The notes below the pieces were generated by a model that searched no databases, was not told where the DNA came from, and worked only from the letters and a program-made list of their open reading frames with translations. Both the position numbers and the translations under genes were made by a program. Below are positions 9,057 to 18,119 of a stretch of 23,063 bases of DNA, one piece after another. The first letter of the stretch is position 1. Every line of letters begins with the position of its first letter. This DNA comes from Turicibacter sp. (GTDB lineage Bacteria > Bacillota > Bacilli > MOL361 > Turicibacteraceae), in the NCBI GenBank assembly GCA_030531025.1, contig JAUMTV010000053.1, positions 1 to 23,063 on the forward strand, written 5' to 3'.

Positions 9057-11816
9057 CTACAATAAGTCTCCAAAATGTCTTACATAAGCCTTTTTTAAAC
9101 TTGTTGCTAATACCATATATAACAAAATACATGGAATAAGATAAGCAAAGAATACCATTGGCGGAGCAACAAATCCTAACACCTCTCCAACACTAGTAAA
9201 TGGAATAATAGTCAATAAAGCAATTCCTGTAAAGGTCAATAGAGTTAGAGGAGCAGAGGCTCTACTTTGAATAAACGGAATCTTTGGTGTACGGATCATG
9301 TGAATAACAAGTGTCTGGCTCCACATTGATTCAATAAACCAACCTGCTTGGAACATGGCAGCATAATTTTCCTGCATCTGAATTAACTCTGCTCCTGCAT
9401 AGTGACTTGCTAAATCATTGTACAAAACTCCATGTGATACGAACATTGGACAAAAAACAAAATACATGAAGGCATAAGTTGCCCAGTCAAAAATTGAGCT
9501 CGTTGGCCCGATCCAAATCATAAAACTGCTGACAGAAGAAGCATCCCAAGCTCGAGGTCTTAAAAGAAATTCTTCATCTACATTATCCCACGGAATAGCG
9601 GTACAAGATAAATCATAGATGAGATTCAATAAAATCAAATGAATACTCATCATAGGAAGGAACGGCAACAATGCGGATGCAACTAAGACAGAGAACATAT
9701 TTCCAAAGTTAGAGGAAGCTGTCATTTTAATATATTTAATCATATTTGTATAAGTCTTTCTTCCTTCGATGATCCCTTCTTCTAATACCATTAAATCCTT
9801 TTCTAGGAGAATAATATCTGCAGACTCTTTTGCTATATCTACTGCTGTATCCACTGAAATTCCAATATCGGATGATTTCATAGCAGCCGCATCATTGATT
9901 CCATCCCCCATAAATCCAACAGTATGGTTGTTATTTCTTAATGCTGTAACTACGCGGGCTTTTTGATCCGGAGATAGCTTAGCAAATACATCCGTTGTTT
10001 CAGCAGCTTTTGCTAACTGTTCATCATTCATCATCGCTATATCTTTTCCCAACAACATATTTTGAACTTCTAAGCCTACCTGTTTACAAATACATCTAGT
10101 AACTTTGTCATTATCTCCAGTTAAAATTTTTGTTGTTACCCCATGTTTTTTCAGAGCTAAAATAGCAGCTGCTGTTGATTCTTTAGGTGGATCTAAGAAT
10201 GCCAAATATCCTAATAAGACCATTTCACATTCATCTTTTATTCCGAAGGTCCCCACTGGTGATGGATTGTTTTTTTGTGCAAGAGCAATAACACGCATAC
10301 CATCATCATTCAAATCATCTACTCTTTCCATAATCTTTTGTTTTAATTCTTCTGTTAACGGTTCTAATCCTCCATTATATTCCACATCAGAACAGATAGA
10401 TAACATTTCTTCTACTGCTCCCTTTGTAATCATTTGTGTTTTTCCATTTTTATCACGAACGACAACTGATAAACGTCTTCGGTTAAAATCAAATGGTACC
10501 TCATCAATTTTTACATAAGATTCAGACAGATCAAGAAGTTGAGGATTTGCAGCTTCTTGTTCCTCTGTTTTATGGATGATTGCCAAATCCATCAAATTTT
10601 TATATCCTGTCTGAAAATAACTATTTAGGTATGCATGACGCAATACTCGTACGTCTTCTTTTCCAGTAACATCCATGTGATATTCCAGAACTACCTTATC
10701 TTGTGTCAAAGTTCCGGTCTTATCCGTACATAAAATATCGATAGCACCAAAATTCTGAATAGAATTCAAATTTTTAACAATAGTTTTCTTTTTAGACATG
10801 GATACAGCGCCTTTTGCAAGACAAGTAGTAACAATCATAGGAAGCATTTCCGGTGTTAAACCTACCGCGATTGAAATACCAAACAGAAAGGCCTCTAGCC
10901 AGTCTCCTTTTGTTATACCATTAATTACAAATACGACTGGTACCATAATCAGCATATATCGAATTAATACCCAAGAAACAGCATTCACTCCCTTGGTGAA
11001 ACTAGTTTCTACCGCTTCTTGAGCAAGAGAAGATGCCATAGAACCAAATAAAGTATCATCTCCTGTAGCTACAACAACACCTATTGCACTTCCACTGATA
11101 ACATTACTTCCCATAAATGCAATATTTGTATAATCCGTTACAGAATCACATTTTCTTGGATAAACTTCTGCATTTTTTTCGACGGGATCACTTTCACCAG
11201 TTAAAGGTGCCTGGCTAATAAATAAATCTTTTGCCTCTAAAATTCTTAAATCCGCAGGAATCATATCTCCTGCTGATAAATGGACAATATCTCCTACAAC
11301 AACATCTTCTAATGAAACCTCTATTCTTGTCCCTTCTTTACGATCTACGGTGCAGGTTGTTGTAATCATAGCTAATAATTTTTCTGCTGCACTCCCTGAT
11401 CTAGATTCCTGTACAAATCTTAAGGTACCGGAAATCAATACCATAGTGCAAATGATAATAACAGTCAATGGATCGGCATCCCCTGGAGTTTCTTTCCAGA
11501 TTGGCGCAAAAATATCCGTAATGAATGAAACAACCGCCAAACAAAACAAGATTGCAGTAAACGGATTGACAAATGCCCCTATCAACCTTTGAAATAGTGT
11601 TTTTTTCTTTTCATGTGTTACCTTATTCCATCCAAACATAGAACGTCTTTCCTGCACATCTTCTTCTGAAAGTCCTCGTAAAGTTGTATTCATTTTAAGC
11701 AGTACCGGTTTAATCTTATTCGTAGCAGCAAATTCCAGAATTTTATCTTCATTATCTCTGCATACATTTTTTTCAACAACTTTTTTTAGTGTAATTCTTT
11801 TTTCCTTTCTTGTCAT
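9057..11816 (-). CDS. mgtA: Mg2+-importing P-type ATPase (P3B, MgtA-like)
   Basis: Membrane ATPase of 919 residues, counted from [12 protein letters not shown], which has AGGAGGT seven bases upstream; an upstream in-frame ATG lacks such a site. Parts in order: cytosolic N-tail, two membrane helices, actuator loop with LTGES, helix 4 with VGLTPEMLP, phosphorylation motif DKTGTLT, nucleotide domain with KGAVEEML, hinge [11 protein letters not shown], and six C-terminal helices including [10 protein letters not shown], a P3B signature. It should bring Mg2+ into the cytosol under limitation. The ribosome site overlaps the stop of the small membrane-protein gene upstream, so the two are translationally coupled. 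It is a clear paralogue of the ATPase at 12816-15467. An IS3 remnant lies immediately downstream. Confidence 0.93.
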   Translation of the reverse strand: MTRKEKRITLKKVVEKNVCRDNEDKILEFAATNKIKPVLLKMNTTLRGLSEEDVQERRSMFGWNKVTHEKKKTLFQRLIGAFVNPFTAILFCLAVVSFITDIFAPIWKETPGDADPLTVIIICTMVLISGTLRFVQESRSGSAAEKLLAMITTTCTVDRKEGTRIEVSLEDVVVGDIVHLSAGDMIPADLRILEAKDLFISQAPLTGESDPVEKNAEVYPRKCDSVTDYTNIAFMGSNVISGSAIGVVVATGDDTLFGSMASSLAQEAVETSFTKGVNAVSWVLIRYMLIMVPVVFVINGITKGDWLEAFLFGISIAVGLTPEMLPMIVTTCLAKGAVSMSKKKTIVKNLNSIQNFGAIDILCTDKTGTLTQDKVVLEYHMDVTGKEDVRVLRHAYLNSYFQTGYKNLMDLAIIHKTEEQEAANPQLLDLSESYVKIDEVPFDFNRRRLSVVVRDKNGKTQMITKGAVEEMLSICSDVEYNGGLEPLTEELKQKIMERVDDLNDDGMRVIALAQKNNPSPVGTFGIKDECEMVLLGYLAFLDPPKESTAAAILALKKHGVTTKILTGDNDKVTRCICKQVGLEVQNMLLGKDIAMMNDEQLAKAAETTDVFAKLSPDQKARVVTALRNNNHTVGFMGDGINDAAAMKSSDIGISVDTAVDIAKESADIILLEKDLMVLEEGIIEGRKTYTNMIKYIKMTASSNFGNMFSVLVASALLPFLPMMSIHLILLNLIYDLSCTAIPWDNVDEEFLLRPRAWDASSVSSFMIWIGPTSSIFDWATYAFMYFVFCPMFVSHGVLYNDLASHYAGAELIQMQENYAAMFQAGWFIESMWSQTLVIHMIRTPKIPFIQSRASAPLTLLTFTGIALLTIIPFTSVGEVLGFVAPPMVFFAYLIPCILLYMVLATSLKKAYVRHFGDLL

Positions 11817-11826
11817 AATGCACCTC

Positions 11827-12156
11827 CTACTCTTCGTTATACCCCTGATTAACGATATATCTGTTTGATTTCTCAATAACATAGGCATCTAATCCTGCTA
11901 GAATCATCCATCCAATCATGCACCAGATAAACACTTTTTCTTGAAAGCTACTAGAGAATGCGGCTAATTCAAAAGTTACCGCCGGTATCCAGAGCATGAT
12001 TCCTACATTTCTTCCTAAAGCCTTTACTCTAATAGTTTCTTGTTCTTTACTGGATAGGATTTTCCAACCCTTCAGTTTGGGAATCGCTCTTCCAGAAAAA
12101 AACAAGAAACCACATACAAGAAAAATGATTCCAAACACAAAACAATGTAACTGCAT
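11827..12156 (-). CDS. Small three-helix membrane protein coupled to MgtA (DUF3784-like)
   Basis: A 109-residue protein with three predicted helices: about residues 3-22 ([13 protein letters not shown]), 50-70 ([17 protein letters not shown]) and 76-97 ([19 protein letters not shown]). A basic loop, [20 protein letters not shown], lies between helices 1 and 2, as in DUF3784-type proteins. The start has GGAGGG upstream. The stop TAG overlaps the MgtA ribosome site, ten bases before the MgtA start. It is first in the operon, so it may be an accessory or regulatory subunit of the ATPase. The family call is tentative and the function unknown. Confidence 0.75.
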   Translation of the reverse strand: MQLHCFVFGIIFLVCGFLFFSGRAIPKLKGWKILSSKEQETIRVKALGRNVGIMLWIPAVTFELAAFSSSFQEKVFIWCMIGWMILAGLDAYVIEKSNRYIVNQGYNEE

Positions 12157-12228
12157 GTTATTTCCCTCCTCTCATAATTGCCTATATATAAGATATAAAA
12201 TAGTGCAGAAAAATCATATAGCTAAAGT

Positions 12229-12249
12229 CTTGCGATTTCCTTGCGATTT
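12229..12249 (-). promoter_or_regulatory. Direct-repeat regulator box upstream of small protein-mgtA operon
   Basis: CTTGCGATTT occurs at 12229-12238 and again at 12240-12249, an exact 10-bp direct repeat with an 11-bp period. GCAAG follows at 12251-12255. The same arrangement recurs upstream of the other Mg2+ ATPase gene (15518-15537). Direct repeats with an 11-bp period upstream of -35 are typical of OmpR/PhoB winged-helix proteins, and such a regulator gene lies next door. A possible -10 (TATTTT on the minus strand) is at 12197-12202. Confidence 0.7.
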
Positions 12250-12273
12250 TGCAAGATTTTAGCACAAGAAAAA

Positions 12274-12306
12274 ACAGCGATTTGAATTTGTAACTTCAAT
12301 TCGCTG
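12274..12306 (-). terminator. Terminator after the winged-helix regulator gene
   Basis: On the minus strand CAGCGAATTGAA and TTCAAATCGCTG pair as a 12-bp stem with one mismatch around an eight-base loop, followed by TTTTTTC. It lies directly after the regulator stop and separates that transcript from the small protein-mgtA operon. Confidence 0.85.
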
Positions 12307-12312
12307 CTTGTT

Positions 12313-12801
12313 TTATAAACGTTCATTATACTTATATCCAACTCCCCAAATCGTCAAGATGTAGATTGGTTCATCTGGATAAGGCTCTATCTTTTTTCGT
12401 AATTTTCTAATAAATGCCATGATATTACTATCAGCCATCAAATATTCTTCTTCCCATACTGCGTTATAAATCTGTTCCTTTGTAAAAACCTCGCCTTTAT
12501 TTTGAAATAAGAAATAAAGAATATCGAATTCTTTAGGTGTTAGACTGATTTCCTCACCTCTACAGATGACCTTTCGACTTTTAGAATTGATAATTAAATC
12601 TCCTGATTGATACTCTTGTTCCAGTTCTTTATTATATGCTTTTTCTAAAATCAATGTTGCATCTTGTGTATTTAATAATTCACGTAATCCTTGAATAAAT
12701 TCTTTTGATTCATCTATATTAACACATTCTGAATCTAATTTCCGTAAAATCCATTGAATCCACTTTGGAGAAAGAGTAATATAGTTAATATTTTTCTTCA
12801 T
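12313..12801 (-). CDS. Receiverless OmpR/PhoB-type winged-helix regulator
   Basis: A 162-residue protein from MKKNINYITLS, six bases after GGAGGGG. A TTG 18 nt upstream is a poorer start. The C-terminal half (about 68-162) is a full Trans_reg_C winged helix: EISLTPKEFDILYFLFQNKG, the VFTKEQIYNAVWEEEY recognition region, NIMAFIRKLRKKIEP, and the closing YILTIWGVGYKYN hairpin. The first about 67 residues are far too short for a response-regulator receiver, and no DD...D...K phosphoacceptor pattern is seen. It lies 14 nt after the stop of a Mg2+ ATPase gene in the same operon and upstream of a second one. It probably binds the repeat boxes at 12229 and 15518. What it senses is unknown. Confidence 0.88.
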   Translation of the reverse strand: MKKNINYITLSPKWIQWILRKLDSECVNIDESKEFIQGLRELLNTQDATLILEKAYNKELEQEYQSGDLIINSKSRKVICRGEEISLTPKEFDILYFLFQNKGEVFTKEQIYNAVWEEEYLMADSNIMAFIRKLRKKIEPYPDEPIYILTIWGVGYKYNERL

Positions 12802-12815
12802 TTCTTCCCCTCCTC

Positions 12816-15467
12816 TCAAATCAATTCATGATATTTTTTTAAATATTTCGCTTTAATCATGGTCGTTAGTATTAAATAACATAGAACAATTATAAACAAA
12901 AAGAAAAAGTAAACAATAGGAAGTGACGTTAATCCTAAAATACTTCCTAACGGCGTAATGGTAATACCAGAGAATACTATAATTCCTAATAACATGATCC
13001 ATACTACACATTTTGCTGGTCTGCTTTGAATAAATGGAATCTTCGTTGTCCGTAACATTTGAAGAATTAAAATCTGCGACCACATAGATTCTAAGAACCA
13101 GCCAGTTTGAAATACTGCAGTATATTTTGTAATTATCATTGGATCAGACAATTGATGAAAAAGAAATCCTCCACATACTGATGGGCAAAGAATGAAGTAT
13201 AAAAAAAGAAAAGTGAGTATATCAAAAATTGAGCTGATTGGTCCGAACCAACACATAAATCGCCCCAATGTTCTTCCTGACCATTCTCTAGGCTTTTGAC
13301 AATCTTCTTTATCAACATGATCCCAAGGAAGTATAATACACAATGTATCATACAGTAAATTTAAAAACAATATCTGAATAGAAGTCATAGGAAGAAAAGG
13401 AAGAAAGGCACTAGCACATACGATGGAAAAAATATTTCCAAAATTAGAGCTAGCAGTAATACGAATATATTTTGACATATTGATGAATGTTTTTCTTCCC
13501 TCTAATATCCCTTCTTCAAGTACATTCAGATCTTTTTCTAATAATATAACATCCGCTATGTCCTTGGCTGTATCAACTGCCGTGTCAACTGAAATACCTA
13601 CATCTGCTTCACAAATCGCTGGGACATCGTTCATTCCATCTCCTAAAAATCCTACTGTATGCCCATTTTCTCTCAATATTTTTATAATTTCCACTTTTTG
13701 ATTTGGTGTGAGTTCGGCAAATACTTCTGTATACTCTATCGCAGTGTGAAGTTCATAATTTTCCATTTTTTCTAAGTTTTTTCCGGTCAGAATACTACTA
13801 TAGTCCATTCCAATTCTTCGGCAAATAGATTGCGCAATTTCTTTTCTATCACCTGTTAGAATTTTTGTCTTTACGTTCAATTTCTTTAATTTTTCAATGG
13901 CTTCTTTAGCTGATTTTTTAGGGGCATCAAAAAAAGCTAGATATCCCATTAATATCATATCATTTTCATCATCACATGTAATTTTACTTATATTTTTTAC
14001 TGATTTTCTAGCGATTGCAATGACTTTCATCCCATCTTCTAGCATTTCTTCAGTAATGATATCCATACTTCTTATATCATCTGCTTGAATAGGAATCAAC
14101 TTTTCTTTATGTTCAATATAACAGCATCTTTTTAAAACAGATTCTAAATCTCCTTTTATAATCAACTCCTGTTTGTCTTCATTATCAGAGAGTAGTATGC
14201 TTACACATTTTCGATCATAATCAAATGGAATTTCATCTTTTTTTATAAATCTTGCCGTGAGATTTTTATAATATTGTTGTTTATTTGGCATATCATAGCA
14301 TTTCAAAATAGCTTTATCTATTGGATTATGTATTCCGGAATGATAAAAACTATTTAAATATGCATAATCTAGTACCTTTTCACTTTCATTACCTAAAATA
14401 TCCATATAATATTCAAGCAAAATCGATTCATTTGTCAGAGTACCAGTCTTATCTATGCATAAAACATCCATACTTCCAAATCCTTGCATAGAGTTTATGT
14501 CTTTGACAATCGTTTTTCTTTTTGACATCAATATACTGCCTTTAACCAAACAAGCGTTAATCACCGTAGGAAGCATTTCAGGGATTAAACCTACGGCAAC
14601 TGAGATCGAAAATAAAAGTGCTTGCATCCAACTTCCTTTTATAATTCCAGAGATCAAAAAGACAATAGGTACAAGGATCAGCATAAATCTCAGCATAACT
14701 TCAGCAATGGAATTGGCACCTCTTTCAAAACAGTCTGATTTTCTTATTTTTTCACTATAAGAATTATCATATAAAGTATCGTTTCCGACTGCAATTACGA
14801 TACCTTCCCCCTTTCCACTGATAACAGTAGTTCCCTTAAATACCAAGTTAGGATATTGAATATAGGAATTTTTCTTTTCACCTATATATCTTTCGCCATG
14901 CTTTTCTATAATCTCACTTTCTCCAGTTATAGCAGCCTGTGAGACAAACATATATGAAGTATTTATTAAACGAATATCGGACGGTATTTGGCTACCAGCC
15001 GACAAATAGATATAATCTCCTAATAGCAGTTCTTTTGCCGGTATCTCCAAAATCTTTCCATCTCTTTTGATTTTTACATTAGTATATACTAAACGATTTA
15101 TTTGTCTAGATGCGTGTTGTAATCTCATTTCCTGTATTAGCCGAATCCCTCCACTAATCAACACCATCGTAAAAAGAAGCACTGATGAATAGCTACTTGT
15201 TTGCTTATCAACAGCCATCCAGTGATTTGTAAGGTAAGAAATTGTTGCTAAAAAAAGAAGGACTAAAGTAAAGGGACTGAAAAAAGCTCTACGTATCCGA
15301 AAGCAGAGTGTATCATCTTTTTCTTTCCATGTATTAATATTTCTTCTCTCTTCAACTTGAGTAATATTCAATCCTGTATCTGAGGTTTGCAACTCTCTAT
15401 ATATATCTTTAATATCTTGATAAGCAAATTTAGCAATCTGCTTCTTTGAATATATTTCTGTTTTCAT
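12816..15467 (-). CDS. Second Mg2+-type P3B ATPase (MgtA/MgtB paralogue)
   Basis: An 883-residue ATPase from MKTEIYSKKQ, five bases after GGAGGAAG; an earlier in-frame ATG overlaps that site. All core motifs are present: ITGES, VGLIPEMLP in helix 4, DKTGTLT, KGDLESVL, LGDGMNDVPAI, and LPWDHVDKED in the C-terminal membrane part. It parallels the MgtA at 9057-11816 along its whole length but is clearly diverged. One visible difference is GMNDVPAI versus GINDAAAM at the hinge. It is the first gene of a two-gene operon with the winged-helix regulator. Having two P3B pumps side by side suggests division of labour, for example by Mg2+ affinity or expression level. The substrate is inferred from the family. 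Confidence 0.9.
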   Translation of the reverse strand: MKTEIYSKKQIAKFAYQDIKDIYRELQTSDTGLNITQVEERRNINTWKEKDDTLCFRIRRAFFSPFTLVLLFLATISYLTNHWMAVDKQTSSYSSVLLFTMVLISGGIRLIQEMRLQHASRQINRLVYTNVKIKRDGKILEIPAKELLLGDYIYLSAGSQIPSDIRLINTSYMFVSQAAITGESEIIEKHGERYIGEKKNSYIQYPNLVFKGTTVISGKGEGIVIAVGNDTLYDNSYSEKIRKSDCFERGANSIAEVMLRFMLILVPIVFLISGIIKGSWMQALLFSISVAVGLIPEMLPTVINACLVKGSILMSKRKTIVKDINSMQGFGSMDVLCIDKTGTLTNESILLEYYMDILGNESEKVLDYAYLNSFYHSGIHNPIDKAILKCYDMPNKQQYYKNLTARFIKKDEIPFDYDRKCVSILLSDNEDKQELIIKGDLESVLKRCCYIEHKEKLIPIQADDIRSMDIITEEMLEDGMKVIAIARKSVKNISKITCDDENDMILMGYLAFFDAPKKSAKEAIEKLKKLNVKTKILTGDRKEIAQSICRRIGMDYSSILTGKNLEKMENYELHTAIEYTEVFAELTPNQKVEIIKILRENGHTVGFLGDGMNDVPAICEADVGISVDTAVDTAKDIADVILLEKDLNVLEEGILEGRKTFINMSKYIRITASSNFGNIFSIVCASAFLPFLPMTSIQILFLNLLYDTLCIILPWDHVDKEDCQKPREWSGRTLGRFMCWFGPISSIFDILTFLFLYFILCPSVCGGFLFHQLSDPMIITKYTAVFQTGWFLESMWSQILILQMLRTTKIPFIQSRPAKCVVWIMLLGIIVFSGITITPLGSILGLTSLPIVYFFFLFIIVLCYLILTTMIKAKYLKKYHELI

Positions 15468-15489
15468 TTCTTCCTCCTTTTTTATTTTT

Positions 15490-15537
15490 ATCATAGCATA
15501 AAAAGTATTAAAAATTTCTTGCGATTCTCTTGCATTA
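15490..15537 (-). promoter_or_regulatory. Promoter and direct-repeat box of the ATPase-regulator operon
   Basis: CTTGCGATT at 15518-15526 and CTTGCATTA at 15529-15537 repeat with an 11-bp period, matching the box at 12229-12249. On the minus strand a -10 TATGAT sits at 15490-15495. The -35 position (15513-15518) reads GAAATT, far from consensus, and abuts the box. That is the layout of an activator-dependent class II promoter. The leader before the ATPase start is short, about 20 nt. Confidence 0.65.
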
Positions 15538-15674
15538 TTATCATTATATGTTTAGTTATTAACTATTAATGTGCAAAACTACTCCCAATTAATTTCCAAC
15601 TATAAACTACTAGAAAAAAGAAAAGAACATTAACTCAAATCCCTGTATAATTAAGTCTCTTACAACCAATTCAT

Positions 15675-16130
15675 AGGGGAGAATAGGTCAATGTTCATAA
15701 AAGATAGTATCAGAGCCAAATTCAATTTTAAAGTTTTAACAGGGTTAGATTTAGACCTTTTGATTTCAAAAACTCCTTTCTTCATCCGATAATAAATGAA
15801 ACTTATCATATTAAACATTGTCATCGTCCACATTTGGACGTTTTTTAACGACAGTCCTTAGGATGAAGATATCATTTTTTACCCAGTTTCAATCCTATGT
15901 TCTATCTTGTATTTATCATTATTCCTCTCAGCCAGAAAAGCCTATTTATGTATTAGTGGATAATACGACAGGCGTTAAAACTAAGCCTTCGTCATAGGCT
16001 GATCATCTAATTCAGGGATGTGGTTTGCAATATTCAAACATTCGCCATTAAAATAAAAGACAGTTTGTTTGCGGACTGTCTTTCCTAAGTATCAAACCTT
16101 CTAATTTAACTCTTATTTATCAAGAGTCAC
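15675..16130 (+). pseudogene. Degenerate DDE transposase (DDE_5/IS4-like)
   Basis: AGGGGAG is followed by ATG at 15691 and a 33-codon frame (MFIKDSIRAKFNFKVLTGLD) ending in TAA at 15790. In another frame, coding resumes from about 15827 as FGRFLTTVL, continuing to PIYVLVDNTTGVKTKPSS (the first Asp region of a DDE core) and a stop at about 15996. Further scraps such as SIKPSNLTLIYQE follow. Frameshifts and stops rule out function. The family assignment rests on the VLVDxTxxxKTKPSS pattern and is tentative. The rest of 15541-16210 shows nothing else I can support. Confidence 0.45.
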
Positions 16131-16227
16131 CACACATTAGATATTAATTGTTCATCTAGTAAATAGTTAATAATTCACCGCTTCCTCACATATGTTAGCA
16201 ATAGACAGAAGAAGGGAGGTAATATAA

Positions 16228-16677
16228 ATGCGAATCGCTTATTATGAGGCAGAGTATCTTGATGAATGCGCAGAACTTTTACAAAAGGTGTATAACAATG
16301 AGCAGTGGGGATGTAACTGGTCAGAAGTAAAATCAAAAAAATACATAGAAGAATTAAGTCAGTTTCCACGATTTGTTGGATTTCTTCTTTTGAATGATGA
16401 TGAAGAACTAATCGGGGCTGCGCTTTGTCATGAACGAACATGGTGGTATAAAGATGAACTCTTCATTGATGAATTTTTTATTGATCCCAGCTCACAACAA
16501 CGAGGATACGGTTCAAAGTTACTCAAATATATGACTAAATACTCAAAAGAACAAAAATTAGCCGGATTGACTTTAATGACAAATAATTTAATTGTCGCAG
16601 ATTTCTATCATAAAAATAAATTTCATGATCATGAAATTTATTTTATGTACAAGGGTGTTGAAAATATTGCAGAATAA
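16228..16677 (+). CDS. GNAT-family N-acetyltransferase
   Basis: A 149-residue acyl-CoA-dependent acetyltransferase that acts in the cytosol on an unknown small amine or protein. Motif A is clear: FIDEFFIDPSSQQRGYGSKL, with the QxxGxG/A pyrophosphate loop as QQRGYG, near residue 90. LTLMTNNLIVADFYHKNKF is the usual C-terminal strand-helix with the conserved Tyr region. GGGAGG lies eight to fourteen bases before ATG. It is a single gene between IS remnants with no partner, so the substrate cannot be read from context. Similarity in shape to aminoglycoside 6'-acetyltransferases is only general. Confidence 0.85.
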   Translation: MRIAYYEAEYLDECAELLQKVYNNEQWGCNWSEVKSKKYIEELSQFPRFVGFLLLNDDEELIGAALCHERTWWYKDELFIDEFFIDPSSQQRGYGSKLLKYMTKYSKEQKLAGLTLMTNNLIVADFYHKNKFHDHEIYFMYKGVENIAE

Positions 16678-16690
16678 ATGAGTTTTAATC

Positions 16691-16719
16691 TTGTCACCCT
16701 CCTCTAAAAAAGGTATAAT
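16691..16719 (+). promoter_or_regulatory. Strong orphan sigma-A promoter
   Basis: TTGTCA, a 17-nt spacer and a perfect TATAAT point rightward. No plus-strand gene begins between it and the IS110 remnant. The next plus-strand gene is ilvE at 18525, beyond the IS. It may be the original ilvE promoter, or it may now drive RNA antisense to the transposase. Confidence 0.65.
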
Positions 16720-16796
16720 ACCCTAAATAATGGAAGACTTGTGGTATTAAGTCAAGTATAGGATTGAAAAAAATAGATAAAGATTTTTAAAAGTTG

Positions 16797-16848
16797 GGCG
16801 CACTGAACTAGACCCTCGGCTAATTTTTTAAAAATTTAGCCTAGCGCC
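16797..16848. repeat. Nested palindrome at the downstream end of the IS110 remnant
   Basis: GGCGC (16797-16801) pairs with GCGCC (16844-16848). Inside, GGCTAATTTTTT and AAAAATTTAGCC (16818-16841) form a 12-bp arm pair with one mismatch. It lies about 30 bp past the transposase stop and is probably part of the noncoding end of the IS110 element. Confidence 0.6.
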
Positions 16849-16878
16849 AGACAGAAAGGATTCAAAAGCAACCATCAG

Positions 16879-18106
16879 TTAGCTTTTGAGTGATACGCTC
16901 CTTTCCGGCGTGTAGAGTTGGTGGTTACGTAACAGCGTATCCACCAAACGCACTAATTTTCTAGCGGTTAGGACGAGGGCTCGTTTGTGTTTGAATTTCG
17001 GAACTTCATCGTATTTTTTCTGATAATACAAGCGGTAAGTATCTTCGTGTCGTCTGATAGAGTTGGCAGCTTCAACCATATAGTACCGAAGATATTGATT
17101 ACCTGTTCGTGTCAGTGGGGTGCGTTCCGATTCGAAATTTCCAGACTGATTTTTCTTCCAGTAGAGACCTCAATATTTGGCTAATTGGGCTTCATTATCA
17201 AAGCGTTCAATTTGTCCAATTTCAGCGACAATACCAGCGGCATAAACAAGATACTTTTTAAACATTGGGCTTCTGTTACAATTTCAAAGAGCGTGACAAT
17301 GCTTTTTTCTAAATCTTTAATTTGTTTTTTCAACGTTTGAATTAATCGTGCATAAGTCGCTAAAACAATGTCTACTGATTCTTGAACAACTTTACCTAAT
17401 CGATAAGAATCACGAATCGCTTTCTTAATTGTTTTAGCTAATTTCTATGGATCACTGAATCGACTGCGTCCTTTTTCCCGTAGAAGAGCAGCTAAGTCTT
17501 CTAGCTCCATTTCAGCGATTTCATCAAGTGTTAGAGCGTCAGAAAGAAGATCAAGCATCGTCGCTCCAAAGATAGATGTATCTAATTCTTTAGAGAGCGT
17601 ATTACACTTGTAGTAAAGATTTTCAAGAAAGTGTTGTTTACATTCAGTGAGCTGATGAACGATTTGAAATCTTGAGCATGTGAGACGTTGAAGAGCAACG
17701 TAATTTTCTTCTTTTAATACACTCTTACTATAGCGCTCAATTCGAAGGAAGTCGGTAATACAGAAGGCATCTATTCGGTCGTTTTTATCTTCTTCAAAAA
17801 GACCTTTATAACGATTAATAGCCTTAAGGTTTTGAACAACAACTTCAACGATACCTAAGGGTTTTAGGTCAAGATCCTCAAATAAAAAAGTGGCAGGATG
17901 AAAACTATAAATTGAAGTAGACTCCATTCCAATCACGATTTTTTCATAGTCAAAGGATTGGTGAAACTGGAGAACAGCTTCTTTGATAGAAGCGGCACCG
18001 TTCATGTTATTAGGAAGGGTAACTTCTTTTAACGTGGTGTCTGAACGATCAAAAAACAAACATCAAGTTTTTGAGAGCTGACATCAATACCGACAAATAA
18101 TTTCAT
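16879..18106 (-). pseudogene. IS110-family transposase, inactivated
   Basis: IS110-type DEDD recombinase, starting MKLFVGIDVSSQKLDV at 18106 after AAAGGAGG. The catalytic acidic residues remain visible (GIDVS, GMESTSIY, DRIDAFCITDF), as does the C-terminal Transposase_20 part (RTGNQYLRYYMVEAANS). Four lesions are seen. A T-run at 18051-18056 is one base short for the frame to continue into FDRSDTTLKE. There is a TAG at 17445-17447 in FSDP*KLAKTIKK. A small deletion or frameshift lies near 17265-17285, where a GIG loop is expected before YAAGIVAEIGQIERF. A TGA lies at 17170-17172 in LAKY*GLYWKK. Spacing otherwise matches a full-length protein of about 400 residues, so this is a recently decayed copy. 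Confidence 0.93.
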
Positions 18107-18119
18107 GGAAGGGACCTCC

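Noticed and set aside
10105..10518. 137-codon plus-strand frame inside mgtA
   Set aside because: It is antisense to the conserved nucleotide-binding region of the ATPase, has no ribosome site and no recognisable protein features.
12157..12312. M-box Mg2+ riboswitch upstream of the mgtA operon
   Set aside because: Only about 155 nt separate the regulator gene from the small-protein gene. They contain a terminator stem, the direct-repeat box and a short AT-rich promoter region, with none of the M-box paired core.
15825..15846. CGTCCA-CATT-TGGACG followed by six T, looking like a terminator
   Set aside because: The same bases read well as transposase codons (FGRFLTTVL) in the decayed gene, so the hairpin is more likely coincidental. 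Terminator activity cannot be excluded.
16174..16441. 88-codon minus-strand frame over the acetyltransferase gene
   Set aside because: It is antisense to a clear GNAT gene that has a good ribosome site and conserved motifs.
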